This document shows positions 17,654-26,930 of a stretch of DNA of 64,000 nucleotides, piece after piece. The notes under the pieces are model-generated. The model was not told where the DNA came from. It worked only from the letters and a program-made list of their open reading frames with translations, and did no database searches. This stretch comes from CAZIGK01 sp964538615 (GTDB lineage Bacteria; Pseudomonadota; Alphaproteobacteria; Rickettsiales; RI-342): contig CAZIGK010000001.1 of assembly GCA_964538615.1 (NCBI GenBank), positions 1 through 64,000 on the forward strand, read 5' to 3'. Each line of letters opens with the position of its first letter. Position 1 is the stretch's first letter. The translations under genes and the position numbers were made by a program.

Positions 17654-18493
17654 ATGCACCTATCGCGTTTTTTTCTCCCTCCCCTGCTGGTAGCCACCGC
17701 CGTTGGGCTTGCCGCCTGCGCTAAGCCTGTCAGCCGTGTTCCCACCGCCAGTAAAGCGGAAATTCAACAGGAAGCCGTCTATCAGGAAAGCGTGGCGAAA
17801 CAGCAAAAAAAACTCAACCCGACAACTGCTTATGACATGCCGGACGCTGAGGCCATTGCACGCCTGCAACCCGTTGTCTCCCGCATTATTCCGGCAGGAG
17901 AGAAGTTGTGCCGCGAAATCTACCCCGGACAGCCCAATTGCCGTTTTTCCGTGTCTTTGGATGGCCGAAAAAAAGAACGCAAAGTGATCAATGCCTATGC
18001 AAATGGCAAAGAAATTCGCCTGACTCCGGCCATGGTCGCCTTTGTGCAGAATGATGATGAGCTGGCATTGGTGGTCGGGCATGAATATGCGCATAATATT
18101 CTGGACCACGTTGGCAAAAACCAAAAAAATATCATGGCGGGCAGTGTTGCCGGGATGATGCTGGAAGTGCTGGCGCAATCGCAAGGCATATCAACGGGGG
18201 GGAACCTTTCCCGCGCCGGACAGCAAATTGGCCTGCTCAGTTATTCCAGCCAGTTTGAAAAAGAAGCAGATTATCTGGGCATGTATTTAACCCGTCGTGC
18301 GGGTTATAATGTGCAAAAAACCGCAGAGTTCTGGCGACGTATGGCCGCCAATGACCCACGGGGTATCTATCTGGGCACCACCCACCCCAGCACAGCAGAA
18401 CGCTATGTCACCATTCGTAAAATAGCGGATGAAATTGCACGCAAAGAAGCGGCCGGAGCCACATTGCGTCCAGAGCTGGCACCGCAGCAATAG
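17654..18493 (+). CDS. M48-family metallopeptidase lipoprotein
   Basis: A 279-residue lipoprotein peptidase, probably in the periplasm. The signal peptide ends with lipobox LAAC. HEYAH carries the zinc-binding HExxH, EKEADYLGMYL supplies the third ligand (E-x-x-A-D), and THPSTAERY is the conserved terminal H-P element. This matches small periplasmic M48 proteases of the LoiP/BepA type that degrade damaged envelope proteins; no TPR region is present. GTG 17639 is an in-frame alternative start but lies inside the T run of the preceding terminator, so ATG 17654 is preferred. Confidence 0.92.
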   Translation: MHLSRFFLPPLLVATAVGLAACAKPVSRVPTASKAEIQQEAVYQESVAKQQKKLNPTTAYDMPDAEAIARLQPVVSRIIPAGEKLCREIYPGQPNCRFSVSLDGRKKERKVINAYANGKEIRLTPAMVAFVQNDDELALVVGHEYAHNILDHVGKNQKNIMAGSVAGMMLEVLAQSQGISTGGNLSRAGQQIGLLSYSSQFEKEADYLGMYLTRRAGYNVQKTAEFWRRMAANDPRGIYLGTTHPSTAERYVTIRKIADEIARKEAAGATLRPELAPQQ

Positions 18494-18557
18494 GGCACTT
18501 GCCAAACCATCGGTTTTTGCGCATCATACCCGTGCATCTTGAAAAAGGGGAATAAGC

Positions 18558-19262
18558 GTGACGCGCACCGGCAAAGCAATGCTTATCGCAGCAGTTGTAC
18601 TCACCTTGGCATTGACCACTGGGGGGTATATGGTGTGGCAACAGCAGCAGCAAAAGCAACTTCAGGCAGCATCCAATAACTGCCCGGATACAGACAAAAA
18701 CCTGCTGGGACTGTGCTGGGGGGTTACCCTGAAAACTTTAGAAGAGATGAATCTGGTACTCACCCGTACAGAGCGTGAAGAAGGGGGCTATCTGGTCTTG
18801 TTAAAGCAACCCGCCACCCCGCTGGATTTGGATATTACGGATATTACCGCCACCGTCACAGAGCAAAGCGGCCTGCGTCATGTCTCTATCACCAGCGAAC
18901 CCATTGTGGATGATATTTCTGGCCAACAGGCGCAACAACGGTTTCAGCATTTTCACCAGTTACTTTCCCGTCAATTGGGCAAACCCGCGCACGAACTGTA
19001 TAAAATATCCCGCGCAACAGACACCGGAGAGGAAGAACTGTTGCCCGCCAATTATTTCTACGCCTGCCTCACCCGTCCGGATGGTGAATGCTCCGCCCTG
19101 TGGGGAGCCAGTTGGGTGCAGGAGGGCACGGTTATCGCCAATCTGGATCTCATTAACCAGAGCCATCAGAAAAAAGACGGTAGCCCCTATTACGCCGCCA
19201 GTCTGCTGATAGACCTTGAGCGCCCGCCGGAACAATCCCTATTACAAGCCTTCGGTTTTTAG
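18558..19262 (+). CDS. membrane-anchored protein of unknown function
   Basis: A 234-residue protein with an N-terminal hydrophobic segment (about residues 8-27) and a poly-Gln stretch (WQQQQQKQ) just after it, then a hydrophilic domain with cysteines in NNCPD, GLCWG, YACL and GECS that could form disulfides outside the membrane. GTG 18558 is the start, with AGGGG a few bases upstream. No family is recognised. It follows the M48 lipoprotein gene by 64 bp on the same strand, suggesting a two-gene unit, and its 3' end overlaps the convergent DUF192 gene by four bases. Confidence 0.75.
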   Translation: MTRTGKAMLIAAVVLTLALTTGGYMVWQQQQQKQLQAASNNCPDTDKNLLGLCWGVTLKTLEEMNLVLTRTEREEGGYLVLLKQPATPLDLDITDITATVTEQSGLRHVSITSEPIVDDISGQQAQQRFQHFHQLLSRQLGKPAHELYKISRATDTGEEELLPANYFYACLTRPDGECSALWGASWVQEGTVIANLDLINQSHQKKDGSPYYAASLLIDLERPPEQSLLQAFGF

Positions 19263-19855
19263 GGGTGAGACAAGCAACGGGATACATCCAGCGGCACCTG
19301 CATTGCATTATCCAGTGCCAGTTGATAGGCTTCGGCCTCTCCCGCGTTTAGTTCCAGCACATAACGCACAGGTTCCGCCGGAGTAATGGTTGCCAGAGAT
19401 TGTGGCGTCGTTCGATCCGCAATGTCTGCAATGCTCCCATCTTCCCGAATAAAAATCATATCTAACGGAATAAATGTATTTTTCATCCACATAGAGATAC
19501 TGCGCGTCTCTCCCAGATCAAACAACATGCCATGACGCGCCGGCATCTGCTTGCGATACATCAGCCCTTTCTGCTGCTGTTCCATGGTCGTGGCCAGTTC
19601 TGCCGTAAAGTGAACCGACACCCCATTCTGATTGATAAAACGCACCCCAACCTCGCAGAGCCGACTGGGGGTTGGATCGGGTTTGAACCAGCTTTTCAGT
19701 TCCAGCCATACACCATACGTCGTGCGTGCTGTTGCCTTCAGGTATGGCTGAGCGGATGGATGCGGCAACCACCAGATAATCCCCACCGCTATGACCGCCA
19801 TCAGAATCGCAGACCAGCATTGGCCATCCCGCCAACGGGAATAATATTTAACCAT
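19259..19855 (-). CDS. DUF192 protein with N-terminal membrane anchor
   Basis: A 198-residue protein with one N-terminal transmembrane segment (about 15-30) followed by a DUF192 domain: AELATT, QKGLMYRKQMPARHGMLFDL, and SMWMKNTFIPLDMIFI with the conserved W-M-K-N-T. The ending VLELNAGEA is also typical. DUF192 proteins are exported and uncharacterised. Its ATG overlaps the end of nnrD by eight bases, so it is probably coupled to nnrD. Confidence 0.9.
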   Translation of the reverse strand: MVKYYSRWRDGQCWSAILMAVIAVGIIWWLPHPSAQPYLKATARTTYGVWLELKSWFKPDPTPSRLCEVGVRFINQNGVSVHFTAELATTMEQQQKGLMYRKQMPARHGMLFDLGETRSISMWMKNTFIPLDMIFIREDGSIADIADRTTPQSLATITPAEPVRYVLELNAGEAEAYQLALDNAMQVPLDVSRCLSHP

Positions 19856-20735
19856 GCGGCGCCTCTGTCTTTTCAGGCTTGGTGGAAAATTGTTTGCGAT
19901 GAGGTGCCAGCCGGTTCAGCGCCATGGTTGTCAGCAACGGCAAGTCATCCGCAATCAGGCCATAGCCTGCACGTGCTGCCGCCTCTCCATGCAACCAGCA
20001 CGCCATGGATGCCGACTGATAGCTATCCATGCCCAATGCCATCAGCCCGGCACATAGCCCCGCCAGCACATCCCCGCTGCCAGCGGTGGCCAACGTTGCC
20101 GGGGCATTCTGGTTGATGCGGTAATCACCATCCGGTCGTGCAATCACGGTATGGCTACCTTTCAACAACACCGTGCAATTCAAATGCCGAGCCGTTTCTA
20201 CAACGGTTGCGGTGCGACGCAGGCTATTGTTAAACCGTACCCCAAACAACCGCTCAAACTCTCCCTCATGCGGGGTCAGTAAAACGGCAGGGTGCAGTGC
20301 TTCACGCAGACTCTCCACATGGTCTGCAAAGCAGGTCAGTGCATCCGCATCCAACACGGTGGGTTTCGCCGTTGCCAAGGCTGCCAGAACTGCACTGCGT
20401 GTCGTACTGGTGACCCCCTGCCCCGGCCCTAGCAGCAACACATCATACTTATCCTGCTCTAATAATCGGTTTAATTGGTCAGGTTCCGCATAGCCTCGCA
20501 CCATAATAGACAGGCATGCCGCCGCATAGACCGGTAATGCTGTGCTGTGCGCTGCAATCGCCACCAGCCCTGCCCCTACCCTTGCCGCCGCCATAGCCGC
20601 CAGACGCGCTGCACCCGTGCATTCCACCCCGCCACCTGCAATCAGTACCGTACCCCGGCTGTATTTATGACTACTACTCTCCGGCCAGGGGTAGTCCTGT
20701 ATCCAGAGTTCCGGCTGGTTAATCTGCGAATCCAT
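19848..20735 (-). CDS. nnrD: ADP-dependent NAD(P)H-hydrate dehydratase
   Basis: Repairs NADHX and NADPHX by ADP-dependent dehydration. The 295-residue protein shows LLGPGQGV, the TPHEGEFERLF motif and ATAGSGDVLAGLCAGLMA, the nucleotide/phosphate-binding loop of this ribokinase-like fold. Only the dehydratase domain is present; many bacteria fuse it to the NnrE epimerase (YjeF_N), which is missing here and not seen elsewhere in the window. It precedes the DUF192 gene on the same strand. Confidence 0.92.
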   Translation of the reverse strand: MDSQINQPELWIQDYPWPESSSHKYSRGTVLIAGGGVECTGAARLAAMAAARVGAGLVAIAAHSTALPVYAAACLSIMVRGYAEPDQLNRLLEQDKYDVLLLGPGQGVTSTTRSAVLAALATAKPTVLDADALTCFADHVESLREALHPAVLLTPHEGEFERLFGVRFNNSLRRTATVVETARHLNCTVLLKGSHTVIARPDGDYRINQNAPATLATAGSGDVLAGLCAGLMALGMDSYQSASMACWLHGEAAARAGYGLIADDLPLLTTMALNRLAPHRKQFSTKPEKTEAPHG

Positions 20736-20864
20736 GCGATACCTCGTGCTGGGGTTCCGTTATCTTTCGTGAAGCTTAATCCGCTTTAGTTGCCATTCAC
20801 TTAAAGTGCATCACCTCTGGTTTGATAGTCTGATACGTTGCCACATGAGGATGGATAGGCAGTC

Positions 20865-21521
20865 TTAGATCGCAGCATCTCCCTGCACTTCCGGTGCGGC
20901 CTGCGCAAAAGCGGGCAGGCTAAGGCAGTGCTGCTCAATGCTGAGTAGGGTTGGACACTCCTGCATCGGCACATCAAACCTGCGGGCATTGTATAATTGT
21001 GGAATCAGGCACACATCCGCCAGCGTGGGTTGCTCACCAAAACAAAACCGACCATTAGATGTCGCCTTCACCCGTGTCTCGGCCTGTTGCAGTCCCAGTT
21101 GCACCCAATGGTTATACCAGCGCAGTTTGTCTGCATCGGTTAGTCCCATCCCTCCGGTGTCTGTCGGTTGCACCAAATATTTCAACACCCGCAAATTCGC
21201 AATCGGGTGAATATCGCAGGCAATATGCTGTGCAAATGCCCGAATTTCAGCCCGCTGTTGTGCACTCCCCGGCAGCAGAGTCGGGGTCGGCTGCACCTCT
21301 TCCAGCCACTCCAGTATCGCCAGCGATTGTGTGAGTATCGCGCCATCGTTCAGTTCCAGTGCCGGAACAAGCTGTTGCGGGTGGTGATGTTGATACGCTT
21401 CACTCAACTGCCCCCCCTGCGCCAGATTGACCGACACTGCCTGATATTCCATACCTTCCAGGCGCAGGCCAATCCGCACCCGGTAGCTGGCAGATGACCG
21501 CCAATAATCATACAGCTTCAT
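20865..21521 (-). CDS. maiA: maleylacetoacetate isomerase (zeta-class GST)
   Basis: Isomerises maleylacetoacetate to fumarylacetoacetate in tyrosine/homogentisate breakdown, using glutathione. The 218-residue protein has the zeta-GST signature YWRSSASYRVRIGL, the SQSLAI-like segment TQSLAILEWLEE and the C-terminal helical domain with FCFGEQPTLADVCLIPQ. It lies 20 bp after the fumarylacetoacetate hydrolase gene, the next enzyme in the pathway, so the pair is an operon. Confidence 0.95.
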   Translation of the reverse strand: MKLYDYWRSSASYRVRIGLRLEGMEYQAVSVNLAQGGQLSEAYQHHHPQQLVPALELNDGAILTQSLAILEWLEEVQPTPTLLPGSAQQRAEIRAFAQHIACDIHPIANLRVLKYLVQPTDTGGMGLTDADKLRWYNHWVQLGLQQAETRVKATSNGRFCFGEQPTLADVCLIPQLYNARRFDVPMQECPTLLSIEQHCLSLPAFAQAAPEVQGDAAI

Positions 21522-21541
21522 GCGCCCTACCCTCTCTCTGC

Positions 21542-22534
21542 TTATGATGCGGGGTGGTAAGGGGTGATGACCTGTTCAATGGCGCCAAAAATGCTTTCTC
21601 CCCCGGCATCCAGCATTTCCACCCGTACCACATCGCCAAAGGACATAAACGGGGTTTTGGGCTGACCGTCTGCAATGATTTCCAGCATGCGTTCTTCCGC
21701 CAGACAAGACGAGCCGGAATCTTCCCGCCGATTGGATACCGTACCAGAACCCACAATGGTTCCCGCTGTCAAGTGACGGGTTTTGGCCGCATGGGCAATC
21801 AGTTGCCCAAAATGAAACTGCATATCCTCTCCTGCGTTCGGGCGACCAATTTCTTTACCATTGATATGAGAAATCAATGGTAAGTGTAATTTACCGTCCT
21901 TCCACGCCTCACCCAATGCATCCGGGGTGACCGCCACCGGGCTAAAGCCGCTGGCAGGCTTGCTATGCAAAAAACCAAACCCTTTCGCCAATTCCGCCGG
22001 AATAAGATTACGTAGCGACACATCATTCACCAGCACCACCAACCGAATATAGCGCAACGCATCCTCTGCATTCACCCCCATCGGCACATCATCGGTAATG
22101 ACCGCTACTTCTGCCTCCAGATCAATGCCATATTCCTCACTGGCTACTTCCACCGGATCGCGTGGCCCCAGCATATGGTCAGACACCCCCTGATACATCA
22201 GTGGGTCATGCAGAAAACTGGGGGGCATTTCCGCACCGCGGGCTTTGCGCACCAACTCTACATGGTGCAGGTAAGCGGATCCATCCACCCATTGATACGC
22301 TCTGGGCAAAGGTGCCATTAATTGGGTTTCATCCAGCATAAACATGCCTACCGCACGGGCGGCATTCACTTGCTCAGACAGGCGGCGCAGCTCCACTTCC
22401 GCATTCGCCCAGTCATCCAGCGCAGCTTGCAGGGTCGGCCATTTATCCGGAGAACGTGCAGCCTGCTGCAAATGCTCCGCAACAACAATCAGGCGTCCAT
22501 CGCGGGTACCGTCTTTCAGGGTGGCAAGTTTCAT
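21542..22534 (-). CDS. fumarylacetoacetate hydrolase family protein
   Basis: A 330-residue FAH-family protein, likely cleaving fumarylacetoacetate to fumarate and acetoacetate, the last step of tyrosine catabolism. It has LPRAYQWVDGSAYLHHVELVRKA-type sequence near the N-terminus, metal-binding YGIDLEAEVAVITDDVPMG, and GSGTVSNR. I chose ATG at 22532-22534, preceded by TAAGGAG. Its neighbour maiA supports the role. Homogentisate dioxygenase is not in the window. ccmB ends 47 bp upstream on the same strand. Confidence 0.92.
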   Translation of the reverse strand: MKLATLKDGTRDGRLIVVAEHLQQAARSPDKWPTLQAALDDWANAEVELRRLSEQVNAARAVGMFMLDETQLMAPLPRAYQWVDGSAYLHHVELVRKARGAEMPPSFLHDPLMYQGVSDHMLGPRDPVEVASEEYGIDLEAEVAVITDDVPMGVNAEDALRYIRLVVLVNDVSLRNLIPAELAKGFGFLHSKPASGFSPVAVTPDALGEAWKDGKLHLPLISHINGKEIGRPNAGEDMQFHFGQLIAHAAKTRHLTAGTIVGSGTVSNRREDSGSSCLAEERMLEIIADGQPKTPFMSFGDVVRVEMLDAGGESIFGAIEQVITPYHPAS

Positions 22535-22581
22535 GGCAGGCTCCTTACAGCGGATAAAACAAATAACATGAAAAAAAAGCG

Positions 22582-23238
22582 TCAGGACAATAGTTGCTTC
22601 AAGGATTGTGCGGACAACAGGGTAGAAATAGGCACCAGTGCCACCGCCATCCCCCACAGAGCCAGCAGACTGGCATCCGCACTCCCCGGTTGTTGGGTGA
22701 CATTCAGACCAAACAATAACAGCGGCGTGACCAGAGGCAAGAGCAATAAATAAGCCAGCCCTCCGCGTTGCTGCATCCCCGCGGTCAATGCCGCCACTAA
22801 CGCCGCCAGAGAGCTTAATGCCAATGATGCAGGACACAAACTCAACAGTAACAGCCGTACATCCTCATGCGTTAAGGGCAGTGCTAACCCCAAAACAGGA
22901 ATCATACACAACAGCGGCACTCCGGAAACCAGCCAGTAAAAAAAGCTTTTAGCCAGCACCAGTACTTCCATCCCCGGTGCCAGCAGGTAGAGCTGCTCAA
23001 ACAAGCCATCCTGCACATCTTCATCAAACAGCAAATGCAGGTTCAACAGCATGCTTAAAAACAATCCAAGCCACAAAATCACCGGCGCCACCGGCACCAG
23101 CGCCGGATGCTCCGCCCCCAACGCCAGCGGAAACATAGCCACCACGAGTGTCTGGTAGGCCAGTGCAATGGCCAGCCATTGCCGCCTGCTCCACAGACTG
23201 CGCAACTGAAATAACGTAAACGACCACCACCAGCGCAT
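22582..23238 (-). CDS. ccmB: heme exporter membrane subunit CcmB
   Basis: CcmB is the integral membrane subunit of the CcmABC heme-handling complex of system I cytochrome c maturation. The 218-residue protein has six hydrophobic segments and the family element LLFDEDVQDGLFEQLYL near residue 70. Its ATG shares a base with the ccmA stop (TGATG), so translation is coupled. Confidence 0.93.
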   Translation of the reverse strand: MRWWWSFTLFQLRSLWSRRQWLAIALAYQTLVVAMFPLALGAEHPALVPVAPVILWLGLFLSMLLNLHLLFDEDVQDGLFEQLYLLAPGMEVLVLAKSFFYWLVSGVPLLCMIPVLGLALPLTHEDVRLLLLSLCPASLALSSLAALVAALTAGMQQRGGLAYLLLLPLVTPLLLFGLNVTQQPGSADASLLALWGMAVALVPISTLLSAQSLKQLLS

Positions 23239-23876
23239 CAGGCAAACTCCATGGCGTAGGGGCTTTCAAGCTTGAAATCTTCCATTTCCAACTCAATAAT
23301 TCTGGGTATTTCCACCTGCACATGACTGGACAAAATGACAATTCCCCCCTGCGCACGACGGGACTCAATCAGACGTTCAAACATCACTTTCCCTGCCAAA
23401 TCCAAATTGGAAATCGGCTCATCCAGCACCCATAACCGTCCCGGACACAGCATCAGACGCGCCACCGCCCCCCGCCGCTGCCACCCCTGCGACAGAATCC
23501 CCACCACATCATCCAATACGGGTTTTAATCCCCACCAATGCACCGCCATCGGCAACAGCACATCACCGCCGTACATATGCGCCCAAAAATGCAGGTTTTC
23601 TTCTACGGTCAGAGATGTTTTTAAGGCATTTTTATGCCCCAGATAGACCAGTTCCCGCTGAAAATGCGGGTGTTGCTGCACAGGCACGCCATCCCACAAC
23701 ACTTCCCCGTGTTGCAGGGGTTTTAATCCGGCAACAGCACGCAGCAGGCTGGTCTTGCCAGAACCATTGGCACCGCGCACGACCAGCATAGCGCCGTCAT
23801 ACAAACTAAGGCTCAGATCCCGGAAGACCTCGCCCGTATCCTGATGGTGAATGGTAAGTTGGTGCAGCGTCAGCAT
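23238..23876 (-). CDS. ccmA: heme exporter ATPase CcmA
   Basis: This 212-residue ABC ATPase powers release of heme from CcmC/CcmE in cytochrome c maturation. It shows Walker A GANGSGKTSLLRA, signature LSQGWQRRGAVARL (LSxGxxRR, as in CcmA), Walker B LWVLDEP and the H-loop SSH. It is followed directly by ccmB and is divergent from acnA. ccmC lies about 9 kb away; ccmD-I were not found in the window. Confidence 0.94.
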   Translation of the reverse strand: MLTLHQLTIHHQDTGEVFRDLSLSLYDGAMLVVRGANGSGKTSLLRAVAGLKPLQHGEVLWDGVPVQQHPHFQRELVYLGHKNALKTSLTVEENLHFWAHMYGGDVLLPMAVHWWGLKPVLDDVVGILSQGWQRRGAVARLMLCPGRLWVLDEPISNLDLAGKVMFERLIESRRAQGGIVILSSHVQVEIPRIIELEMEDFKLESPYAMEFA

Positions 23877-23959
23877 AGGGTACTGGCCATATCAGGAAGA
23901 TGCTTTGTCACCGCTTTATATAGTCATGATTTTCACTTCCCGACAATAGATATAGTAGT

Positions 23960-23974
23960 TGCGAAGCATTCGCA
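23960..23974. promoter_or_regulatory. 15-bp palindromic iron-type operator upstream of acnA
   Basis: TGCGAAGCATTCGCA is TGCGAA and TTCGCA around GCA, a perfect 6-3-6 inverted repeat. The same motif with one mismatch occurs twice upstream of bfd (56717-56731 and 56741-56755). It sits in the ccmA-acnA divergent gap, 73 bp before the acnA start. It resembles Fur-type boxes of proteobacteria; the binding protein is inferred. Confidence 0.55.
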
Positions 23975-24046
23975 CTGGATTCTGTCGGGCAAACCTGCTA
24001 TCAGGCAAAGTAGAAATATTACCATTTTTCATGCGATCATAGGGGA

Positions 24047-26737
24047 ATGCTTGTGAAAATTCAACGCGCTGACAGTTTTGCCTCGGCCTCCATCCTGTCT
24101 GTAGGTGGCAAGAACTATCGCTATTTTGATATGAAAAAAGCAGCAGAAGCCTTGGGTTTCGACCTGAAAAAGCTGCCCTATTCCATGAAAATACTCTTTG
24201 AAAACATGCTGCGCTATGAAGATGGCCGCACTGTGGTTAAAGAAGACGTGCAGGCCATTGCAGAGTGGGTCAAAAAAGCCGCCAGCGACCGGGAAATAGC
24301 CTACCGCCCTGCCCGCGTTCTGATGCAGGATTTCACGGGTGTACCCGCCGTGGTGGATCTGGCCGCCATGCGCGATGCCATGACTAAATTGGGTGGAGAC
24401 ACCAGCAAAATCAACCCTTTATCCCCCGTGCATCTGGTCATTGACCATTCCGTGCAGGTGGATCACTATGGCACTGACCGCGCCTTTGAAGATAACGTAG
24501 AACTGGAAATGGAACGAAACGGGGAGCGTTATTCCTTCCTGCGTTGGGGCAGCAAAGCGTTTGATAATTTCCGCGTGGTTCCCCCCGGCACCGGTATTTG
24601 CCATCAGGTGAATCTGGAATATCTGGCACAAGTGGTGTGGACGAAAGAAGAAGACGGCGAAACCTTCGCCTTCCCGGATACGCTGGTTGGTACAGACAGT
24701 CACACCACCATGGTGAATGGTCTGGGTGTATTGGGCTGGGGGGTCGGTGGCATTGAGGCGGAAGCCGCGATGCTGGGACAGCCGATCTCGATGCTGATTC
24801 CGGAAGTCGTGGGCTTCAAGCTGACAGGCAAGTTGCCGGAAGGCGCAACAGCAACCGATCTGGTTCTGACCGTGACCCAAATGCTGCGTAAATTAGGCGT
24901 GGTTGGCAAATTCGTAGAGTTTTATGGCTCTGGTCTGGCAGATTTACCGCTGGCGGATCGCGCAACCATCGCCAACATGGCGCCGGAATATGGCGCGACC
25001 TGCGGCATTTTCCCTATTGATGCGGAAACATTGAACTACATGCGTCTGTCTTCCCGCTCCGAAGAAACCATCGCCCTGACCGAAGCTTATGCCAAAGCGC
25101 AAGGCATGTGGCGCGAGGATGATGCCGAGCCGGTCTTCAGTGCAACCCTGTCACTGGATATGTCCACCGTGCAGCCCAGTCTGGCGGGCCCGAAACGTCC
25201 GCAGGATCGCATTGTCCTGAGTAAAGTGGCTGAACAGTTTGAACTGGATTTTGAGGGACTGGCCGCTGGTAAAACGTCCCGCAATGGCCACGCCAAAGTG
25301 AATGACTACCAACTGGATAACGGCGCCGTGGTGATTGCCGCCATTACCAGTTGCACCAACACCTCCAACCCCAATGTCATGCTGGCGGCGGGTCTGGTGG
25401 CTCGCAAAGCACATGCCCTGGGGCTGACCGCTAAACCGTGGGTCAAAACCTCCCTTGCACCGGGTTCACAGGTGGTAACGGAATACCTGAACCATGCTGG
25501 CGTTATGGATGATCTGAAGGCTCTGGGCTTTAACCTTGTGGGGTATGGCTGTACCACCTGTATTGGTAATTCCGGCCCCTTGAAGCCTGAAATTGAGGCC
25601 GCCATTAAGGATAATCATCTGGTGGTCAGCTCTGTACTGTCCGGTAACCGCAACTTTGAAGGACGCGTTCACCCGCTGGTGAAAGCCAATTTCCTCGCCT
25701 CTCCGCCACTGGTTGTGGCCTACTCCATTCTGGGGCGTGTGGATGTGGACATTACCACCACCGTTCTTGGGCAGGATAAACAGGGTAAGGATGTGTACCT
25801 GAAAGACATCTGGCCCACCAATCACGAGGTGGCAGAAGCGGTACGCAATCACGTAACCGCACAGATGTTCAGCAGCCGCTACGCGGATGTTTTCCGGGGC
25901 GATGCGCATTGGCAGAAAATCCCCAGCAATGACAGCCAGACTTTCGAGTGGGATGGTGGCAGCACCTACGTGCAAAACCCCCCGTATTTTGAAGGCATGA
26001 GCATGGAGACTGGCGGCTTTGATGATATCCATCATGCCCGCGTGCTGGCCGTACTGGGAGATAGCATCACCACAGATCACATCAGCCCAGCCGGCAGCAT
26101 TGCGGCAGACAGCCCCGCCGCCCGCTACCTGAATGAGCATCAGGTACAGAAAAAGGACTTCAATTCCTATGGTGCGCGCCGTGGTAACCACGAAGTGATG
26201 ATGCGCGGTACCTTTGCCAACATCCGCCTGAAAAACGAGATGGTTCCCGGCATTGAAGGCGGCATCACCAAACACCAGCCTTCCGGTGAGCAAATGAGCA
26301 TCTACGATGCGGCCATGCGCTATAAGGAAGAAGGGATACCACTGATTGTGGTGGCAGGTAAGGAATACGGCACCGGCTCCTCACGTGACTGGGCCGCCAA
26401 AGGCACGAACCTGCTGGGCGTGAAAGCCGTCATTGCAGAAAGCTTCGAGCGTATTCACCGCTCCAATCTGGTTGGCATGGGAGTACTGCCTCTCACCTTC
26501 CTCCCCGGACAGGACCGTAAAACCCTGCAACTCAATGGTACGGAGATCATCAGCATCACCGGCCTGACAGGTGACGTAAAGCCACGCATGCAATTGCAAA
26601 CCACCATCCACCGTACCAACGGAACGAAGGACAACATAGAGCTTCTCTGCCGTCTGGATACTGCCGATGAGGTGGAATACTACCGTCACGGTGGCATTTT
26701 GCAGTACGTACTGCGCTCTCTGGCAAAAGCGGCATAA
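24047..26737 (+). CDS. acnA: aconitate hydratase A
   Basis: The TCA-cycle 4Fe-4S enzyme converting citrate to isocitrate. The 896-residue length, DSHTTMVNGLGVLGWGVGG segment, cluster cysteines in ITSCTNTSNP and YGCTTCIGNSG, and the C-terminal swivel domain with GKEYGTGSSRDWAAKG identify the AcnA/IRP type. ATG 24047 is used; GTG 24053 is an alternative with better spacing from AGGGG at 24041-24045. The upstream 15-bp palindrome suggests iron-dependent control, as expected for an Fe-S enzyme. Confidence 0.97.
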   Translation: MLVKIQRADSFASASILSVGGKNYRYFDMKKAAEALGFDLKKLPYSMKILFENMLRYEDGRTVVKEDVQAIAEWVKKAASDREIAYRPARVLMQDFTGVPAVVDLAAMRDAMTKLGGDTSKINPLSPVHLVIDHSVQVDHYGTDRAFEDNVELEMERNGERYSFLRWGSKAFDNFRVVPPGTGICHQVNLEYLAQVVWTKEEDGETFAFPDTLVGTDSHTTMVNGLGVLGWGVGGIEAEAAMLGQPISMLIPEVVGFKLTGKLPEGATATDLVLTVTQMLRKLGVVGKFVEFYGSGLADLPLADRATIANMAPEYGATCGIFPIDAETLNYMRLSSRSEETIALTEAYAKAQGMWREDDAEPVFSATLSLDMSTVQPSLAGPKRPQDRIVLSKVAEQFELDFEGLAAGKTSRNGHAKVNDYQLDNGAVVIAAITSCTNTSNPNVMLAAGLVARKAHALGLTAKPWVKTSLAPGSQVVTEYLNHAGVMDDLKALGFNLVGYGCTTCIGNSGPLKPEIEAAIKDNHLVVSSVLSGNRNFEGRVHPLVKANFLASPPLVVAYSILGRVDVDITTTVLGQDKQGKDVYLKDIWPTNHEVAEAVRNHVTAQMFSSRYADVFRGDAHWQKIPSNDSQTFEWDGGSTYVQNPPYFEGMSMETGGFDDIHHARVLAVLGDSITTDHISPAGSIAADSPAARYLNEHQVQKKDFNSYGARRGNHEVMMRGTFANIRLKNEMVPGIEGGITKHQPSGEQMSIYDAAMRYKEEGIPLIVVAGKEYGTGSSRDWAAKGTNLLGVKAVIAESFERIHRSNLVGMGVLPLTFLPGQDRKTLQLNGTEIISITGLTGDVKPRMQLQTTIHRTNGTKDNIELLCRLDTADEVEYYRHGGILQYVLRSLAKAA

Positions 26738-26803
26738 GGGTTTCCGTTCACATGAAGGGGCATAGCCATTTGAGATAAGGTCATCACGTGATGAAGAGTG
26801 TGC

Positions 26804-26917
26804 CGAAAACAGGATTTTTCGAGAACCGGAGCACAGCCTACCCTCAGGTACATGAGCACCGGAAACACATAAAACGCCTGTTTGCGGGTCATAAAACATC
26901 GCGTGTTGACACTCTCT
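26804..26917 (+). repeat. interspersed repeat, copy A
   Basis: This 114-bp block between acnA and the GNAT gene is about 70% identical by eye to the reverse complement of 63132-63246. The best conserved ends are CGAAAACAG...TTTTCGAGAACCGGA and the AAACATCGCGTG...GACACT...TCT tail. The 5' end can form a hairpin (CGAAAA/TTTTCG) that is kept in copy B despite differing loop bases. A perfect palindrome, TCATCACGTGATGA, lies just before it at 26781-26794. Confidence 0.7.
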
Positions 26918-26930
26918 AGCCATTCTCCTT

